From contig CAXBNI010000001.1 in NCBI GenBank assembly GCA_963977105.1, positions 1,484,107 through 1,548,106 of the forward strand: a DNA stretch of 64,000 nucleotides, in the 5' to 3' direction. Below the pieces are notes generated by a model. That model saw only the letters and a program-made list of their open reading frames with translations. It searched no databases and was not told where the DNA came from. How positions within the stretch are numbered: position 1 is the first letter of the stretch; each line of letters starts with the position of its first letter. Shown piece by piece: positions 1 to 8,177 of this stretch. Origin of the DNA: UBA2705 sp963977105 (GTDB lineage Bacteria > Pseudomonadota > Alphaproteobacteria > Micavibrionales > Micavibrionaceae). A program made the position numbers and the translations under genes.

Positions 1-811
1 CAGCCAGCTCCAATGACGCAGGAAGAAAGCCGTTTGAAAGTTTCAACGCCGCACGGAATTGGTCTGCCGCCTGCGCATATTGGCCGCCACGTTTGGCTTC
101 TAAGCCAATTTGCGTCACAAGCGCCGCGCGATCTGACTTTATTTTGTCTTTTGGCAAGGCTGCAAATTTTTCAATTTTACGCAGGGTCTTTAACGCCGCA
201 TTCCATGATCGAGATTCAAGCTCCATATCATAAATACGCGGCAAGAAATCTTTGTTTTTGGTGTTTTTATCATACGCCTGATAAGCAAGAGAAAGCGCTT
301 TTTGCTCTTCACCTTGTTCATAAGCTGTCTTGATTAAACCTTGATAACCAAGCAGTGATGTTTCTTTATGCTGTGAAAGCGCTTCAAAACGCTCTTCGGC
401 GTCATTCACCTGTCCGCTCATTCGCGCTGCATGTGCACCCAAAAGCTGTGCAAGCCCATCTTCAGCAGGCGAGAGTTTTTGCGCGCGCTGTGCTTGGTAA
501 GCCGCAATTTTAGCATCACCTGCCGACAAAGCCGTCAAGCTACGTAAAATAGCGACATGGCCTTTTTCACGGCGCTTTCCTGCATTATATAACTTCATAA
601 TTTTGGGCAGGCTTTCGACAAAAATTGCTCCGCGCGTCACGATTGTGACCACCAAGACAAAGGCCGCAATAATAAAAAGAACAAATCCCGTATGCGCCGT
701 TACCTTATAGGCATCCCACTGAAAAACAATATCGCCTTCCAATGATAGTAGCCATAAGCTTCCGGTAATCACGATGGCTAATTTTGCCATGTACCAAAAT
801 GTCTTCCACAT
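1..811 (-). CDS. hemY: HemY-like heme biosynthesis-associated membrane protein (C-terminus cut by window edge)
   Basis: This frame is open from an ATG at 811 to the window edge, so only the N-terminal 270 residues are visible. It begins MWKTFWYMAKLAIV and has two hydrophobic segments (about residues 8-20 and 42-62), followed by helical repeats with TPR character such as AAYQAQRAQKLSPAEDGLAQL. This is the layout of the HemY N-terminal domain family, inner-membrane proteins with a periplasmic or cytosolic TPR tail usually encoded with hemC and hemD. They are not protoporphyrinogen oxidase; their exact role is unsettled. The gene is last in the hemC-hemD-Mic60-hemY order, 44 bases after the Mic60 stop. 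Family assignment rests on topology, the TPR-like repeats and this neighbourhood. Confidence 0.85.
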   Translation of the reverse strand, partial: MWKTFWYMAKLAIVITGSLWLLSLEGDIVFQWDAYKVTAHTGFVLFIIAAFVLVVTIVTRGAIFVESLPKIMKLYNAGKRREKGHVAILRSLTALSAGDAKIAAYQAQRAQKLSPAEDGLAQLLGAHAARMSGQVNDAEERFEALSQHKETSLLGYQGLIKTAYEQGEEQKALSLAYQAYDKNTKNKDFLPRIYDMELESRSWNAALKTLRKIEKFAALPKDKIKSDRAALVTQIGLEAKRGGQYAQAADQFRAALKLSNGFLPASLELA

Positions 812-855
812 ATTCTTAAACCCTTATCAATAAGTCTATAATCACTAAACCGTAT

Positions 856-2685
856 TTATCTTGCGCTGCCAATTGATGGCATTGCTTTTAACTTTGGCAG
901 GCCGCCAGCACCGCCCATACCGCCATCCATAAATTGATACCCTGAAACAGGATCTTCAATAAGTTCGCGCGCAGGCATCATATTTTCAAAACTATCGACG
1001 AGCCCTTTAAAAGACTGTGCATCCATGCCCTGCAAAGACTGCATATTCAGCCCACCTAAAAAGTCTCCATTCATGAAGTCGCCTGTTAAGAAGTCTGTCG
1101 GCATACCCTCTTTTAAGGCCGATAAATCAAAGCCCATAACATTTTGCATGACGCGCCCTGTAAGCATGGTTTCAACCTGCCCTGCAAGCGCTGTTGTCTT
1201 TAACTTCTCAATCAACATCGCCGCAGGTTCGCGCGCGGGACCTTGCAATTCATTGAGGATCATATAGGCGCTTTCTACGTCGCCCTTATCCAAGTAATAC
1301 TGCGCGGCATCGATACGTTCCTGCGTTTTTGTACCAGTAATCAGCGCACCGTCTTTTTCAACTTTCAGCACGTTATTCATGCGCGCTTTGGCTTTTTCCC
1401 GCCATGATACATCTTCGCCTTGCAAGGATGATGACACAATATCGCCACCAAGCGCACGCAATTCACGCGACAGGCCACCTGCCGTTAAGACTCCGTGTTT
1501 GGCCTTGGGTGCAAGCTCCTGTAGTGCTGCGTTTAACTGTTCATCTTCGCTACCGATTAATTTCTGCATCAAGGCTAAATCTTTTTCGAATGATTTATTA
1601 TCGCGGCCAAGCGCGCCCCTTAACTGTGCTAACCCCATCAACATCGCTGCAGCCTTAAGGTCTTTTTTATCTAAATCGCCAAAAGTTTGATTCAACGCCG
1701 AGCTTTCCGTGCGCTGTTCATCCAAAGCTTCATCCACTGCATTTTTTTCGGCGCCTGCGCCTTTATCAGCTTTCAAGCTATCGACAGCGCCCCAAAGCTC
1801 TGACATAGCAGATTGCAATTGTTCTTGGCCTTCCATGCTTTGCTGCATAGAAGATAGTTTGCCAACGAAGCTTGCGAGATCAGAAGAACCACTAAATTCA
1901 GCGAAGCGGTTAATTTCACCTTCTAAAGATTGTAACCGTTGCGCGATAGAGCCGCCTTCTGCGCCCATTACAGTTTTTGAAATCACGGAGGCCTGCGCAG
2001 CAAGATCACTCATATTTTGTTTTACTTGCGCGGTTTGCTGTTTAATCTCGCCGATTTTTTTATTTAAATCTGATGGAACAATCTTTTGTAGCATTGATTG
2101 TTTTTCGCTGACTTCTTCTAGTTTTTGTTCAAGATGTGCAATTTTTTCGCTTTGTTTCTTTGATTCTTTGACCTTTGGCCCTGTTAATATTAACAGGCCT
2201 AAAACGCCAGCAAGCGCGGCAAGGCTAACGCCGCCAACAATGCCATTAATCAGACTTTGTGAACTCCGTGCCTGTAGCTCACTGGCCGCGATATGCGCCT
2301 GCGCTTTTTGCTGCGCGGCAGATTCTTGCGTGACTGGTCGCGGCTGCGCAGGGGCGCTTGGTGCTGGCGAGTTTGTTTTTGTTGACGTAGGCTTCTTCGG
2401 CTCCGCCTGTACTGGCGTGGCATCTACCACTGGGCGCGATGGTGCTGATGGTGCTTCTGTCGGCTTTACTGCAGCGCCTACCAATAAATCATCAATAGAT
2501 ACGTCGTGTGCCTGCGCTGCTTCGCTAATCATTTTTTTACGCGCCAAGGGAATTGCTTCACGTTTTTTCCAGCCCTGTACGGTTGTGACCGGCACATCTA
2601 GCTTGGTCGCCATTGGGCGGATACCGCCAAAGCGTTCAATAATCTCTAATGAATTTGGCAAAGTTGTGTTTGCATTATCACTCAT
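856..2685 (-). CDS. Mic60/mitofilin homologue with an N-terminal helix-turn-helix domain
   Basis: The protein is 609 aa from the start chosen at 2685 (MSDNANTT). An ATG three codons upstream has AAGGA touching it, whereas the chosen ATG has AAGGA nine bases away. Visible layout: residues 10-65 form a helix-turn-helix-like domain (IIERFGG, VTTVQGWKKREAIP, then an AAQAHDVSIDDLL helix) resembling the carph-isopro type. Next comes a Pro/Ala/Lys-rich linker, one membrane segment at about 145-167, a coiled coil at about 168-235, and a helical C-terminus with a mitofilin-like stretch (QERIDAAQYYLDKGDVESAY). Bacterial Mic60 homologues typically sit beside hemY, hemD and hemC in Alphaproteobacteria and shape intracytoplasmic or inner membranes. 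The HTH fused to the cytoplasmic end is the unusual part. The C-terminus ends in a Gly/Met-rich tail. Confidence 0.8.
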   Translation of the reverse strand: MSDNANTTLPNSLEIIERFGGIRPMATKLDVPVTTVQGWKKREAIPLARKKMISEAAQAHDVSIDDLLVGAAVKPTEAPSAPSRPVVDATPVQAEPKKPTSTKTNSPAPSAPAQPRPVTQESAAQQKAQAHIAASELQARSSQSLINGIVGGVSLAALAGVLGLLILTGPKVKESKKQSEKIAHLEQKLEEVSEKQSMLQKIVPSDLNKKIGEIKQQTAQVKQNMSDLAAQASVISKTVMGAEGGSIAQRLQSLEGEINRFAEFSGSSDLASFVGKLSSMQQSMEGQEQLQSAMSELWGAVDSLKADKGAGAEKNAVDEALDEQRTESSALNQTFGDLDKKDLKAAAMLMGLAQLRGALGRDNKSFEKDLALMQKLIGSEDEQLNAALQELAPKAKHGVLTAGGLSRELRALGGDIVSSSLQGEDVSWREKAKARMNNVLKVEKDGALITGTKTQERIDAAQYYLDKGDVESAYMILNELQGPAREPAAMLIEKLKTTALAGQVETMLTGRVMQNVMGFDLSALKEGMPTDFLTGDFMNGDFLGGLNMQSLQGMDAQSFKGLVDSFENMMPARELIEDPVSGYQFMDGGMGGAGGLPKLKAMPSIGSAR

Positions 2686-2711
2686 GTGATCCATTCCTTA
2701 TATATTCAGCA

Positions 2712-3410
2712 CTAAAATAAACTCTCGACCAATGCGGTCATGGAAGCCATGGTTTTGTCTTTTGAGATCAGGCGATCTTTCCACGGCGCATCTTGCAAAG
2801 AGTTTAACACTGGCTCACTTAAACATAAAGCCTTTATGGTTTCAAGCTGCGCGCTAAGTCCTGCATCATTGATTAGCTGTTCAAATATTTGCGCGCTGCG
2901 TACAGAAAAAAACGTAACATAGGCAATCTGTCCCCTTTTCAGCCCTACAACCAATTCTTCCGATAAGCCTAACACTGGCAAAGCACGATAGACAATTTTC
3001 TCGTCGATGGTAAATCCTGCGGCGCGCAATTCAGAGCTTAAATCAAATGATATATCAAGACCGCGCAAATATAGCAGCGGCCTATTTACTTGGTGGCGAG
3101 ATTTAATATCGTGGATTAACGCTTCAACATCATTAATGTCTTTGGCACTATTTATCCCGTAATGCGCTCTTAAACCGGCACGCTGCAGAGCATAATCAGC
3201 CTGTTTTGATGTCGTAATAATCGACGCATCTTTATCAAGCGGCTCTATACAACAGGGCAAACGTTCAATATTTATGACAGGCTGTGCGATCGCTTCAATA
3301 GCGCCATTAACGCCTTTAAGCGCAGCGATAAAATCATCTGCGCCTTGTTGATGGCGAGTGACGACGAGTTTATGGGTTTGGTAATAGGCGCTGTCCTTAA
3401 CCACATTCAT
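2712..3410 (-). CDS. hemD: Uroporphyrinogen-III synthase
   Basis: The 232-aa protein matches the usual length of HemD, which cyclises hydroxymethylbilane to uroporphyrinogen III with inversion of ring D in cytosolic tetrapyrrole synthesis. The sequence is divergent, as is normal for this family, but shows the expected LVVTRHQQGADDF opening and the late segment VTFFSVRSAQIFEQL, the HemD-type F-x-S-x-x-x-x-x-x-F stretch. Its ATG at 3410 overlaps the end of hemC by 14 bases, which indicates translational coupling and supports the assignment. The Mic60 gene follows 26 bases downstream. Confidence 0.9.
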   Translation of the reverse strand: MNVVKDSAYYQTHKLVVTRHQQGADDFIAALKGVNGAIEAIAQPVINIERLPCCIEPLDKDASIITTSKQADYALQRAGLRAHYGINSAKDINDVEALIHDIKSRHQVNRPLLYLRGLDISFDLSSELRAAGFTIDEKIVYRALPVLGLSEELVVGLKRGQIAYVTFFSVRSAQIFEQLINDAGLSAQLETIKALCLSEPVLNSLQDAPWKDRLISKDKTMASMTALVESLF

Positions 3411-4350
3411 AATCTTCTAAGAATATCTCAGATGGGGCGCGGGCCTTTATTTTCAACGCGAGTCGCGTACCAAGCGCAACAGCACCTGCAATACTCGCAT
3501 CATCACTTGCCCCTGCTTCATGCCAAATCTCTGTGCCGTCTTCCGCGCCTATTTGTGCATCAACATGAATTTGATCATTTTCAATCGTACAATATCCGCC
3601 AATAGGCGTGCGGCATGAACCATCAAGCGTTATCAACACAGCGCGCTCAGCCGCAGCGGCAATCGCCGTTTGCTGACATTGCAATGGATCTAGACAGCTT
3701 TGCAGCCCTCGATCGTCTGCGCGGCATTCAATCGCCACAATACCCTGCCCGCAGGCGGGTAAAAATGTCTCAACATCCAAAGTCGTGAAACGTTCTTCAT
3801 ACAGGCCAAGGCGGTTTAAACCAGCGCGCGCCAAAAAGGTTGCATCGACCTGACCGTTCGCGACTTTTTCAAGGCGTGTTGGGACATTACCTCGAAACGG
3901 AACGACTTTTAAATCTGGGCGTTGATTGAGTAAAAATGATTGGCGGCGGACGCTCGATGTACCGATAAGTGCGCCTTTAGGTAAATCATCAATTGATTTA
4001 TATTTGTATGACACAAACACATCGCGCGGGTCTTCGCGTTTCATATAATGGTTCATAACAAGGCCAGCAGGTAAAAAAGCAGGCATATCTTTTAGGGAAT
4101 GCACGCCAATATCAATGCGCTTTTCAAATAAGGCTTGTTCAATTTCCTTACAGAACAAGCCTTTGCCGCCTTGCTGCGCGGAAAGGCGCGTTTCGCCCAT
4201 AGCAGGCGTCCAATCGCCTGATGTCCTAATTTCTACAAGTTCTACTTTCACGCCCTGGTTATGTTTTTCCAATGCGGCTTTGACCATATTGGATTGAAAC
4301 ATTGCAAGCGCGGAGCCCCTTGTCCCGATGCGAATAAGCTGTTCTGCCAT
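3397..4350 (-). CDS. hemC: Hydroxymethylbilane synthase (porphobilinogen deaminase)
   Basis: HemC joins four porphobilinogen units into hydroxymethylbilane on a dipyrromethane cofactor. The 317-aa protein opens IRIGTRGSALAMFQS and carries GVHSLKDMP, GTSSVRRQ, FRGNVPTRL and DATFLARAGLNRL. The cofactor cysteine lies in LDGSCRTPIGGYC. The open frame extends upstream to 4524, but that extension has no family similarity and would overlap the divergent tsaD. The ATG at 4350 has AAGG five bases upstream and begins exactly where homologues do (MAEQLIRIG). It is the first gene of the minus-strand hemC-hemD-Mic60-hemY run. Confidence 0.97.
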   Translation of the reverse strand: MAEQLIRIGTRGSALAMFQSNMVKAALEKHNQGVKVELVEIRTSGDWTPAMGETRLSAQQGGKGLFCKEIEQALFEKRIDIGVHSLKDMPAFLPAGLVMNHYMKREDPRDVFVSYKYKSIDDLPKGALIGTSSVRRQSFLLNQRPDLKVVPFRGNVPTRLEKVANGQVDATFLARAGLNRLGLYEERFTTLDVETFLPACGQGIVAIECRADDRGLQSCLDPLQCQQTAIAAAAERAVLITLDGSCRTPIGGYCTIENDQIHVDAQIGAEDGTEIWHEAGASDDASIAGAVALGTRLALKIKARAPSEIFLEDYECG

Positions 4351-4449
4351 AATCACCTTAGCCATACTCAAGTAAGAATTTATTTGTATCTTCAGCATAA
4401 ATTGCTTAAAAACACACTTTAGAAGCGGACTATATGAGTATTTGAACAA

Positions 4450-5574
4450 ATGAGCAAGTATGTATTGGGCATAGAAAGTAGCTGTGATGACACGGGCGTT
4501 GCGATCATTCGTGATGACGGCCATATCATGGCAAATTTTATCTCATCGCAATTTGACGAACACGAAGAATTTGGCGGCGTTGTCCCCGAAATTGCTGCGC
4601 GTGCGCATCTGGAACATATGGACAGGCTTATCCACGCCGCGATGAAAAAATCCGGCCTAGCCTATGGTGATTTATCCGCGATTGCTGCGACATGTGGCCC
4701 GGGCCTGATTGGCGGCGTCATGGTTGGCATGATGGCCGGCAAGGCGATTGCTGCCGCCCATCAGCTGCCTTTTATCGCCGTCAATCATTTAGAGGCCCAC
4801 TTGCTCACTGCGCGTTTGAGCGATGATGCACCGATGCCGTATTTATGTTTGCTGGTTTCCGGTGGTCATTCACAGTTACTTATAGCCGAAGATATCGGTA
4901 CATATAAACGCATTGGCACAACACTGGATGATGCACTTGGCGAAGCTTTTGACAAAACCGCCAAAATGATGGGGCTGCCTTACCCTGGCGGGCCGCATTT
5001 ACAAAAATTAGCCGAAGATTATATCGCCCGCTGTACTGATGAAGGCCGCCGCCCAGAGGATATTATAGCGGCATATAATTTGCCCCACCCTTTGGTGCGC
5101 CATCAAAATATGGACTTTTCATTCTCAGGCCTAAAAACCGCAATGCGTAACCATATTGATAAAATTGCAGGACAGGAAATTAACCCCCATCAAGCGCAAG
5201 AGCTTGCCTATTGTTTCCATCAGGCGATCATAGGCGTGCTCAATAACAAAGTTGGCCGCGCGATTGCGTATTACAAAACACAGTATGGCGAAGCACTCAA
5301 AGCCAACAATATCAAGCCTTCACTTGTGATTGCAGGGGGGGTGGCCGCGAACCGTTTCATCCGCGCTGCATTAGAAGACTTGACGCAGGGGCATGAAATG
5401 TCCTTAATAGCACCTCCCATCCAACTTTGTTCAGATAACGGCGCGATGATCGCTTGGGCAGGGTGGGAACGTTTCAACCGCGGCATGATTGATGAACTTG
5501 ATTTTGCTGCCCGCCCACGCTGGCCTTTGGACCCAACGGCGGAGAAACGGATCGGCGCTGGCGTAAAAGCTTAA
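4450..5574 (+). CDS. tsaD: tRNA N6-adenosine threonylcarbamoyltransferase TsaD
   Basis: TsaD transfers the threonylcarbamoyl group to A37 of ANN-decoding tRNAs, working with TsaB and TsaE in the cytosol. The 374-aa sequence opens YVLGIESSCDDTGVAI. It contains the metal-ligand motif HLEAH in NHLEAHLL, the nucleotide-binding LVSGGHSQL, GEAFDKTAKMMGLPYPGGP, and a late IAGGVAANRFIR followed by CSDNGAMIAW. The length is slightly above the usual 335-360, with a short C-terminal extension. It diverges from hemC across 99 bases, a common alphaproteobacterial arrangement. No strong Shine-Dalgarno precedes the ATG; homologues start at MSKYVLGIE. Confidence 0.97.
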   Translation: MSKYVLGIESSCDDTGVAIIRDDGHIMANFISSQFDEHEEFGGVVPEIAARAHLEHMDRLIHAAMKKSGLAYGDLSAIAATCGPGLIGGVMVGMMAGKAIAAAHQLPFIAVNHLEAHLLTARLSDDAPMPYLCLLVSGGHSQLLIAEDIGTYKRIGTTLDDALGEAFDKTAKMMGLPYPGGPHLQKLAEDYIARCTDEGRRPEDIIAAYNLPHPLVRHQNMDFSFSGLKTAMRNHIDKIAGQEINPHQAQELAYCFHQAIIGVLNNKVGRAIAYYKTQYGEALKANNIKPSLVIAGGVAANRFIRAALEDLTQGHEMSLIAPPIQLCSDNGAMIAWAGWERFNRGMIDELDFAARPRWPLDPTAEKRIGAGVKA

Positions 5575-5636
5575 AAAACGCTATAAAGCCGAAAGAAGAT
5601 AAATAGAGTGATGTGTAAATTAAAATAGGAAATTCA

Positions 5637-6629
5637 ATGCAAACAGTAGGTATTATAGGTGCAGGCGCATGGGGTACAGCTTTAGCGCAAGTGATTCGCG
5701 CCGCTGGCCGTGACGTAACATTATGGGCGCGTGAAACAGAGCTTGTTTCATATATGCAAAAAAACCATGAAAACAACCAGTTCTTACCGGGAATCAAAAT
5801 TGATTCAGCGATTAAAGTTAGCGAATCTATTTCAGAAGTCACTAATAGCGATATTTTATTAATCGTGGTCCCTGCGCAGCATTTACGTGCGACATTGCAA
5901 TCTATGAAGTCATCTTTGCGTAAAGATCAGCCTGTGTTGATCTGCTCAAAGGGCATTGAAATGCAAACTGGTCTTTTGATGTCACAAGTTGCAGAACAAG
6001 AAATCCCGAACTCTCCCATTGGCGTGTTAACAGGGCCAACATTTGCCGTTGAAATTGCCAAAGGTCTGCCAAGCGCGATGACGCTTGCTTATAAAAATGC
6101 TGAACAAGGCAAAGAAATTATGGATGCACTCAGCAGTCGCAATTTACGCCTTTACTTAACAAAAGACATTATCGGCGCACAGCTTGGCGGCGCAATTAAA
6201 AACGTTGTTGCGATTGCATGTGGCGCGGTACATGGCCTCGGCCTTGGTGAAAATGCCCGCGCAGCGTTAATGACTCGCGGCATTGCAGAAATTGCACGCC
6301 TCGCCTCCGCTATGGGCGCAAAAAAAGAAACATTAATGGGCATGTGCGGCTTTGGCGACTTGGTCTTAACTTGTTCATCTATGCAATCACGTAACTTCTC
6401 CCTCGGTTCACATTTAGGTGCAGGGCGCAGCTTAGCAGACATTATGTCAGAGCGTAACGCCGTCACAGAAGGCGTTCACACATCAAAAGCATTGATGGTC
6501 ATGGCAAAAAATCACGCCATTGAAATGCCGATTGCAGAAGCTGTTTATGAGTGCCTCAATGAAGGCGCGCCAATTAGAGATGTTGTCAATAAAATGCTAG
6601 AGCGTCCTTTACGTCCACAGGCGGCGTAA
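5637..6629 (+). CDS. gpsA: NAD(P)-dependent glycerol-3-phosphate dehydrogenase
   Basis: GpsA reduces dihydroxyacetone phosphate to sn-glycerol-3-phosphate for phospholipid synthesis. At 330 aa it has the family length. The Rossmann motif GIIGAGAWGTALA is at residues 5-17, followed by VPAQHLR, CSKGIE, the LTGPTFAVEIAKGLPSA signature, and the catalytic lysine region GGAIKNVVAIACG. The C-terminal GFGDLVLTC and EGVHTSKAL are also present. AGGAAATTCA directly precedes the ATG. It follows tsaD by 62 bases on the same strand, a conserved pairing in Alphaproteobacteria, and is followed 21 bases later by the HisA-like gene, so the three may be cotranscribed. Confidence 0.97.
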   Translation: MQTVGIIGAGAWGTALAQVIRAAGRDVTLWARETELVSYMQKNHENNQFLPGIKIDSAIKVSESISEVTNSDILLIVVPAQHLRATLQSMKSSLRKDQPVLICSKGIEMQTGLLMSQVAEQEIPNSPIGVLTGPTFAVEIAKGLPSAMTLAYKNAEQGKEIMDALSSRNLRLYLTKDIIGAQLGGAIKNVVAIACGAVHGLGLGENARAALMTRGIAEIARLASAMGAKKETLMGMCGFGDLVLTCSSMQSRNFSLGSHLGAGRSLADIMSERNAVTEGVHTSKALMVMAKNHAIEMPIAEAVYECLNEGAPIRDVVNKMLERPLRPQAA

Positions 6630-6650
6630 GGTCAGTCAGGACTAAAAACC

Positions 6651-7406
6651 ATGCTGATTTTCCCGAAAATCGTACTTAAAGACGGCGAATCTTTACACCA
6701 ATTTCAAGACGTTATTGGCGGCGCAATTGCCAGCCCACCAGATATCGCGCGACAATTGGTAAAAATGGGCTTTTCGTGGCTGTACATTCAAAGCCTTGAC
6801 CGCGAAATTGATGCACAATGCCTTGAAACCGTTGCACAGATCATCAGCGCCGTTGATGTCCCTGTCGCTTTTGAGGGGTCAATTAAGGATATTGCATCCG
6901 TGGACCGCCTCATGGGTGAAGGGCTTAGCCGCCTTGTTCTTAATAATTTTGCACTTCTCGATCATGGCTTCATTAAGGAAGCCTGCAACCTATACCCCGA
7001 CCAGATTGCTGTGCATTTACATGCCACACAAAATAAATTGCACGTTATCCAGAATGAGAAAACAACACAGTTTGATCTGCATAAAATTGCGGCTATCATT
7101 GGTGAGTATGGCTTATATGCTATTTTATTTAGCGCAGATGAAGACGAGAAACCTGACGGCGCTGAAAACTCTGGCCTAGATATGAGCGCCTGTTGCGCCC
7201 TTGCTAAAAAAACATCATGCCCCGTTTTCTATGCAGGGCCATTAAGCCACATGGAAGACTTGCTCGCCATTGCAAGCGCGAGCGAAAACGGCATTGCAGG
7301 CGCTTTAGTCGGCGAAGGGCTATATACAGGCCAAGTCAGTGCTGCGGACACCCTACAGATCGCTGCGGGGCTTTCGCTCTATCAACAAAAGAGTAACGAT
7401 AACTAA
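6651..7406 (+). CDS. HisA-like phosphosugar-isomerase barrel that has lost both catalytic aspartates
   Basis: The 251-aa sequence follows HisA from end to end: a LIFPKIVLKDG opening, alternating strand-helix units (DVPVAFEGSIKDIASVDRLMGEGLSRLVLNN), and the two phosphate-loop regions near the C-terminus (CPVFYAGPLSHMEDL and GALVGEGLYTGQVS). In HisA the acid/base pair is Asp8 and the Asp of the V-x-L-D strand near residue 127. Here residue 8 is Val, and the second is His in AVHLHATQN. The GGGIR loop is EGSIK. This is therefore probably not a working ProFAR isomerase, but a paralogue with another or no catalytic role. It lies 21 bases after gpsA, away from any his gene in view. It may bind a phosphorylated ligand; the role is unknown. 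Confidence 0.7.
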   Translation: MLIFPKIVLKDGESLHQFQDVIGGAIASPPDIARQLVKMGFSWLYIQSLDREIDAQCLETVAQIISAVDVPVAFEGSIKDIASVDRLMGEGLSRLVLNNFALLDHGFIKEACNLYPDQIAVHLHATQNKLHVIQNEKTTQFDLHKIAAIIGEYGLYAILFSADEDEKPDGAENSGLDMSACCALAKKTSCPVFYAGPLSHMEDLLAIASASENGIAGALVGEGLYTGQVSAADTLQIAAGLSLYQQKSNDN

Positions 7407-7440
7407 TACTAAGCCCTTTTATGTCCAACACAGTAAAAAG

Positions 7441-7478
7441 CAAAAAAAAGCCCCTCTGCAGGGAATAGCGCAGAGGGA
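7441..7478 (-). terminator. Rho-independent terminator
   Basis: CCCTCTGC (7452-7459) and GCAGAGGG (7470-7477) form a perfect 8-bp stem with a 10-base loop. Read on the minus strand it is followed by GGCTTTTTTTTG, so it ends transcription of the lipoprotein gene at 7507-8028 and possibly of the dot genes upstream. Confidence 0.85.
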
Positions 7479-7506
7479 CGAAACGCATAATATTGCGCGC
7501 CTAAGT

Positions 7507-8028
7507 TTAGGGATTATATTTACCGCCTGGCATGTATTCATTTGTTTTAATCTGCTTGAGGCGCTCCATTATATTTGCATCAGAACATTCGTTTGGAGTG
7601 GCAGGCGCTATGCCTGTCGCCTTAACTGTCGTACGGCCATTTTCAAGAGCGCAGCCAAATTTATCGCCGAGCTTAAAAGCCGTAAATTGCGCGCATGTCT
7701 GCGTTGCATTTTGAAATTTCGTATGCGCAACCATTAACGCCGCCGGTGATTGGTTGGTTGCAATGATATGCTTCACTTCGCCGCGCAGCTCGTCTGAATC
7801 GCTACAGGCGGCATTACCATCACTTTGCGTTATCAAACTTGGTTTACCTGTCGCATCGTCATATGTGATGCCCGTAGCGCGGTCATGCGTTTGGTTGTTT
7901 ACCGCAGAAAGCGCTTGGTTTGTGTAACCCTTGGCCTGATCAATTGCCGTGCTCATGGTTGCTGCGCAACCTGAGAGCGCCATTGCGGATGAAAAAGCCA
8001 ACGCCATTTTTAAATTACTTGCTGTCAT
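7507..8028 (-). CDS. Lipoprotein of unknown function downstream of dotB
   Basis: The 173-aa protein begins with a lipoprotein signal: short basic N-terminus, hydrophobic stretch and lipobox LSGC with the cysteine near residue 21. The mature part starts AATMSTAIDQAKGYTNQ and contains a stretch around THDRATGITYDDATGK. Further cysteines (CSDSDEL, ATQTC, FGCALENG, NECSD) could form disulphides in the periplasm. I do not recognise the family. It is the last gene on the minus strand after dotD-dotC-dotB, 149 bases beyond dotB, and has its own terminator. An accessory role in that secretion system is possible, but position is the only support. Confidence 0.7.
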   Translation of the reverse strand: MTASNLKMALAFSSAMALSGCAATMSTAIDQAKGYTNQALSAVNNQTHDRATGITYDDATGKPSLITQSDGNAACSDSDELRGEVKHIIATNQSPAALMVAHTKFQNATQTCAQFTAFKLGDKFGCALENGRTTVKATGIAPATPNECSDANIMERLKQIKTNEYMPGGKYNP

Positions 8029-8177
8029 TTGTACTACACCTTATTTCAATATATTTAATCTCTATCGCCCGCCATGAACTGGCGTGTTTCATTGATAAAA
8101 AGCATAAACCCAACAGCTTAGGGAAAACAAATATATTCCATAAGGTGCTGATAAGTAATAATAATTATAAGAAAGAC

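Noticed and set aside
1709..2689. Plus-strand open frame of 326 codons opposite the Mic60 gene
   Set aside because: It is antisense to a gene with clear domains, Ser/Cys-rich in the way expected from complementing Ala/Gln/Glu codons, and has no recognisable motif.
4351..4524. N-terminal extension of hemC by 58 codons
   Set aside because: It has no similarity to HemC, overlaps the start of the divergent tsaD gene and lacks a ribosome site, whereas ATG 4350 has one and matches family starts.
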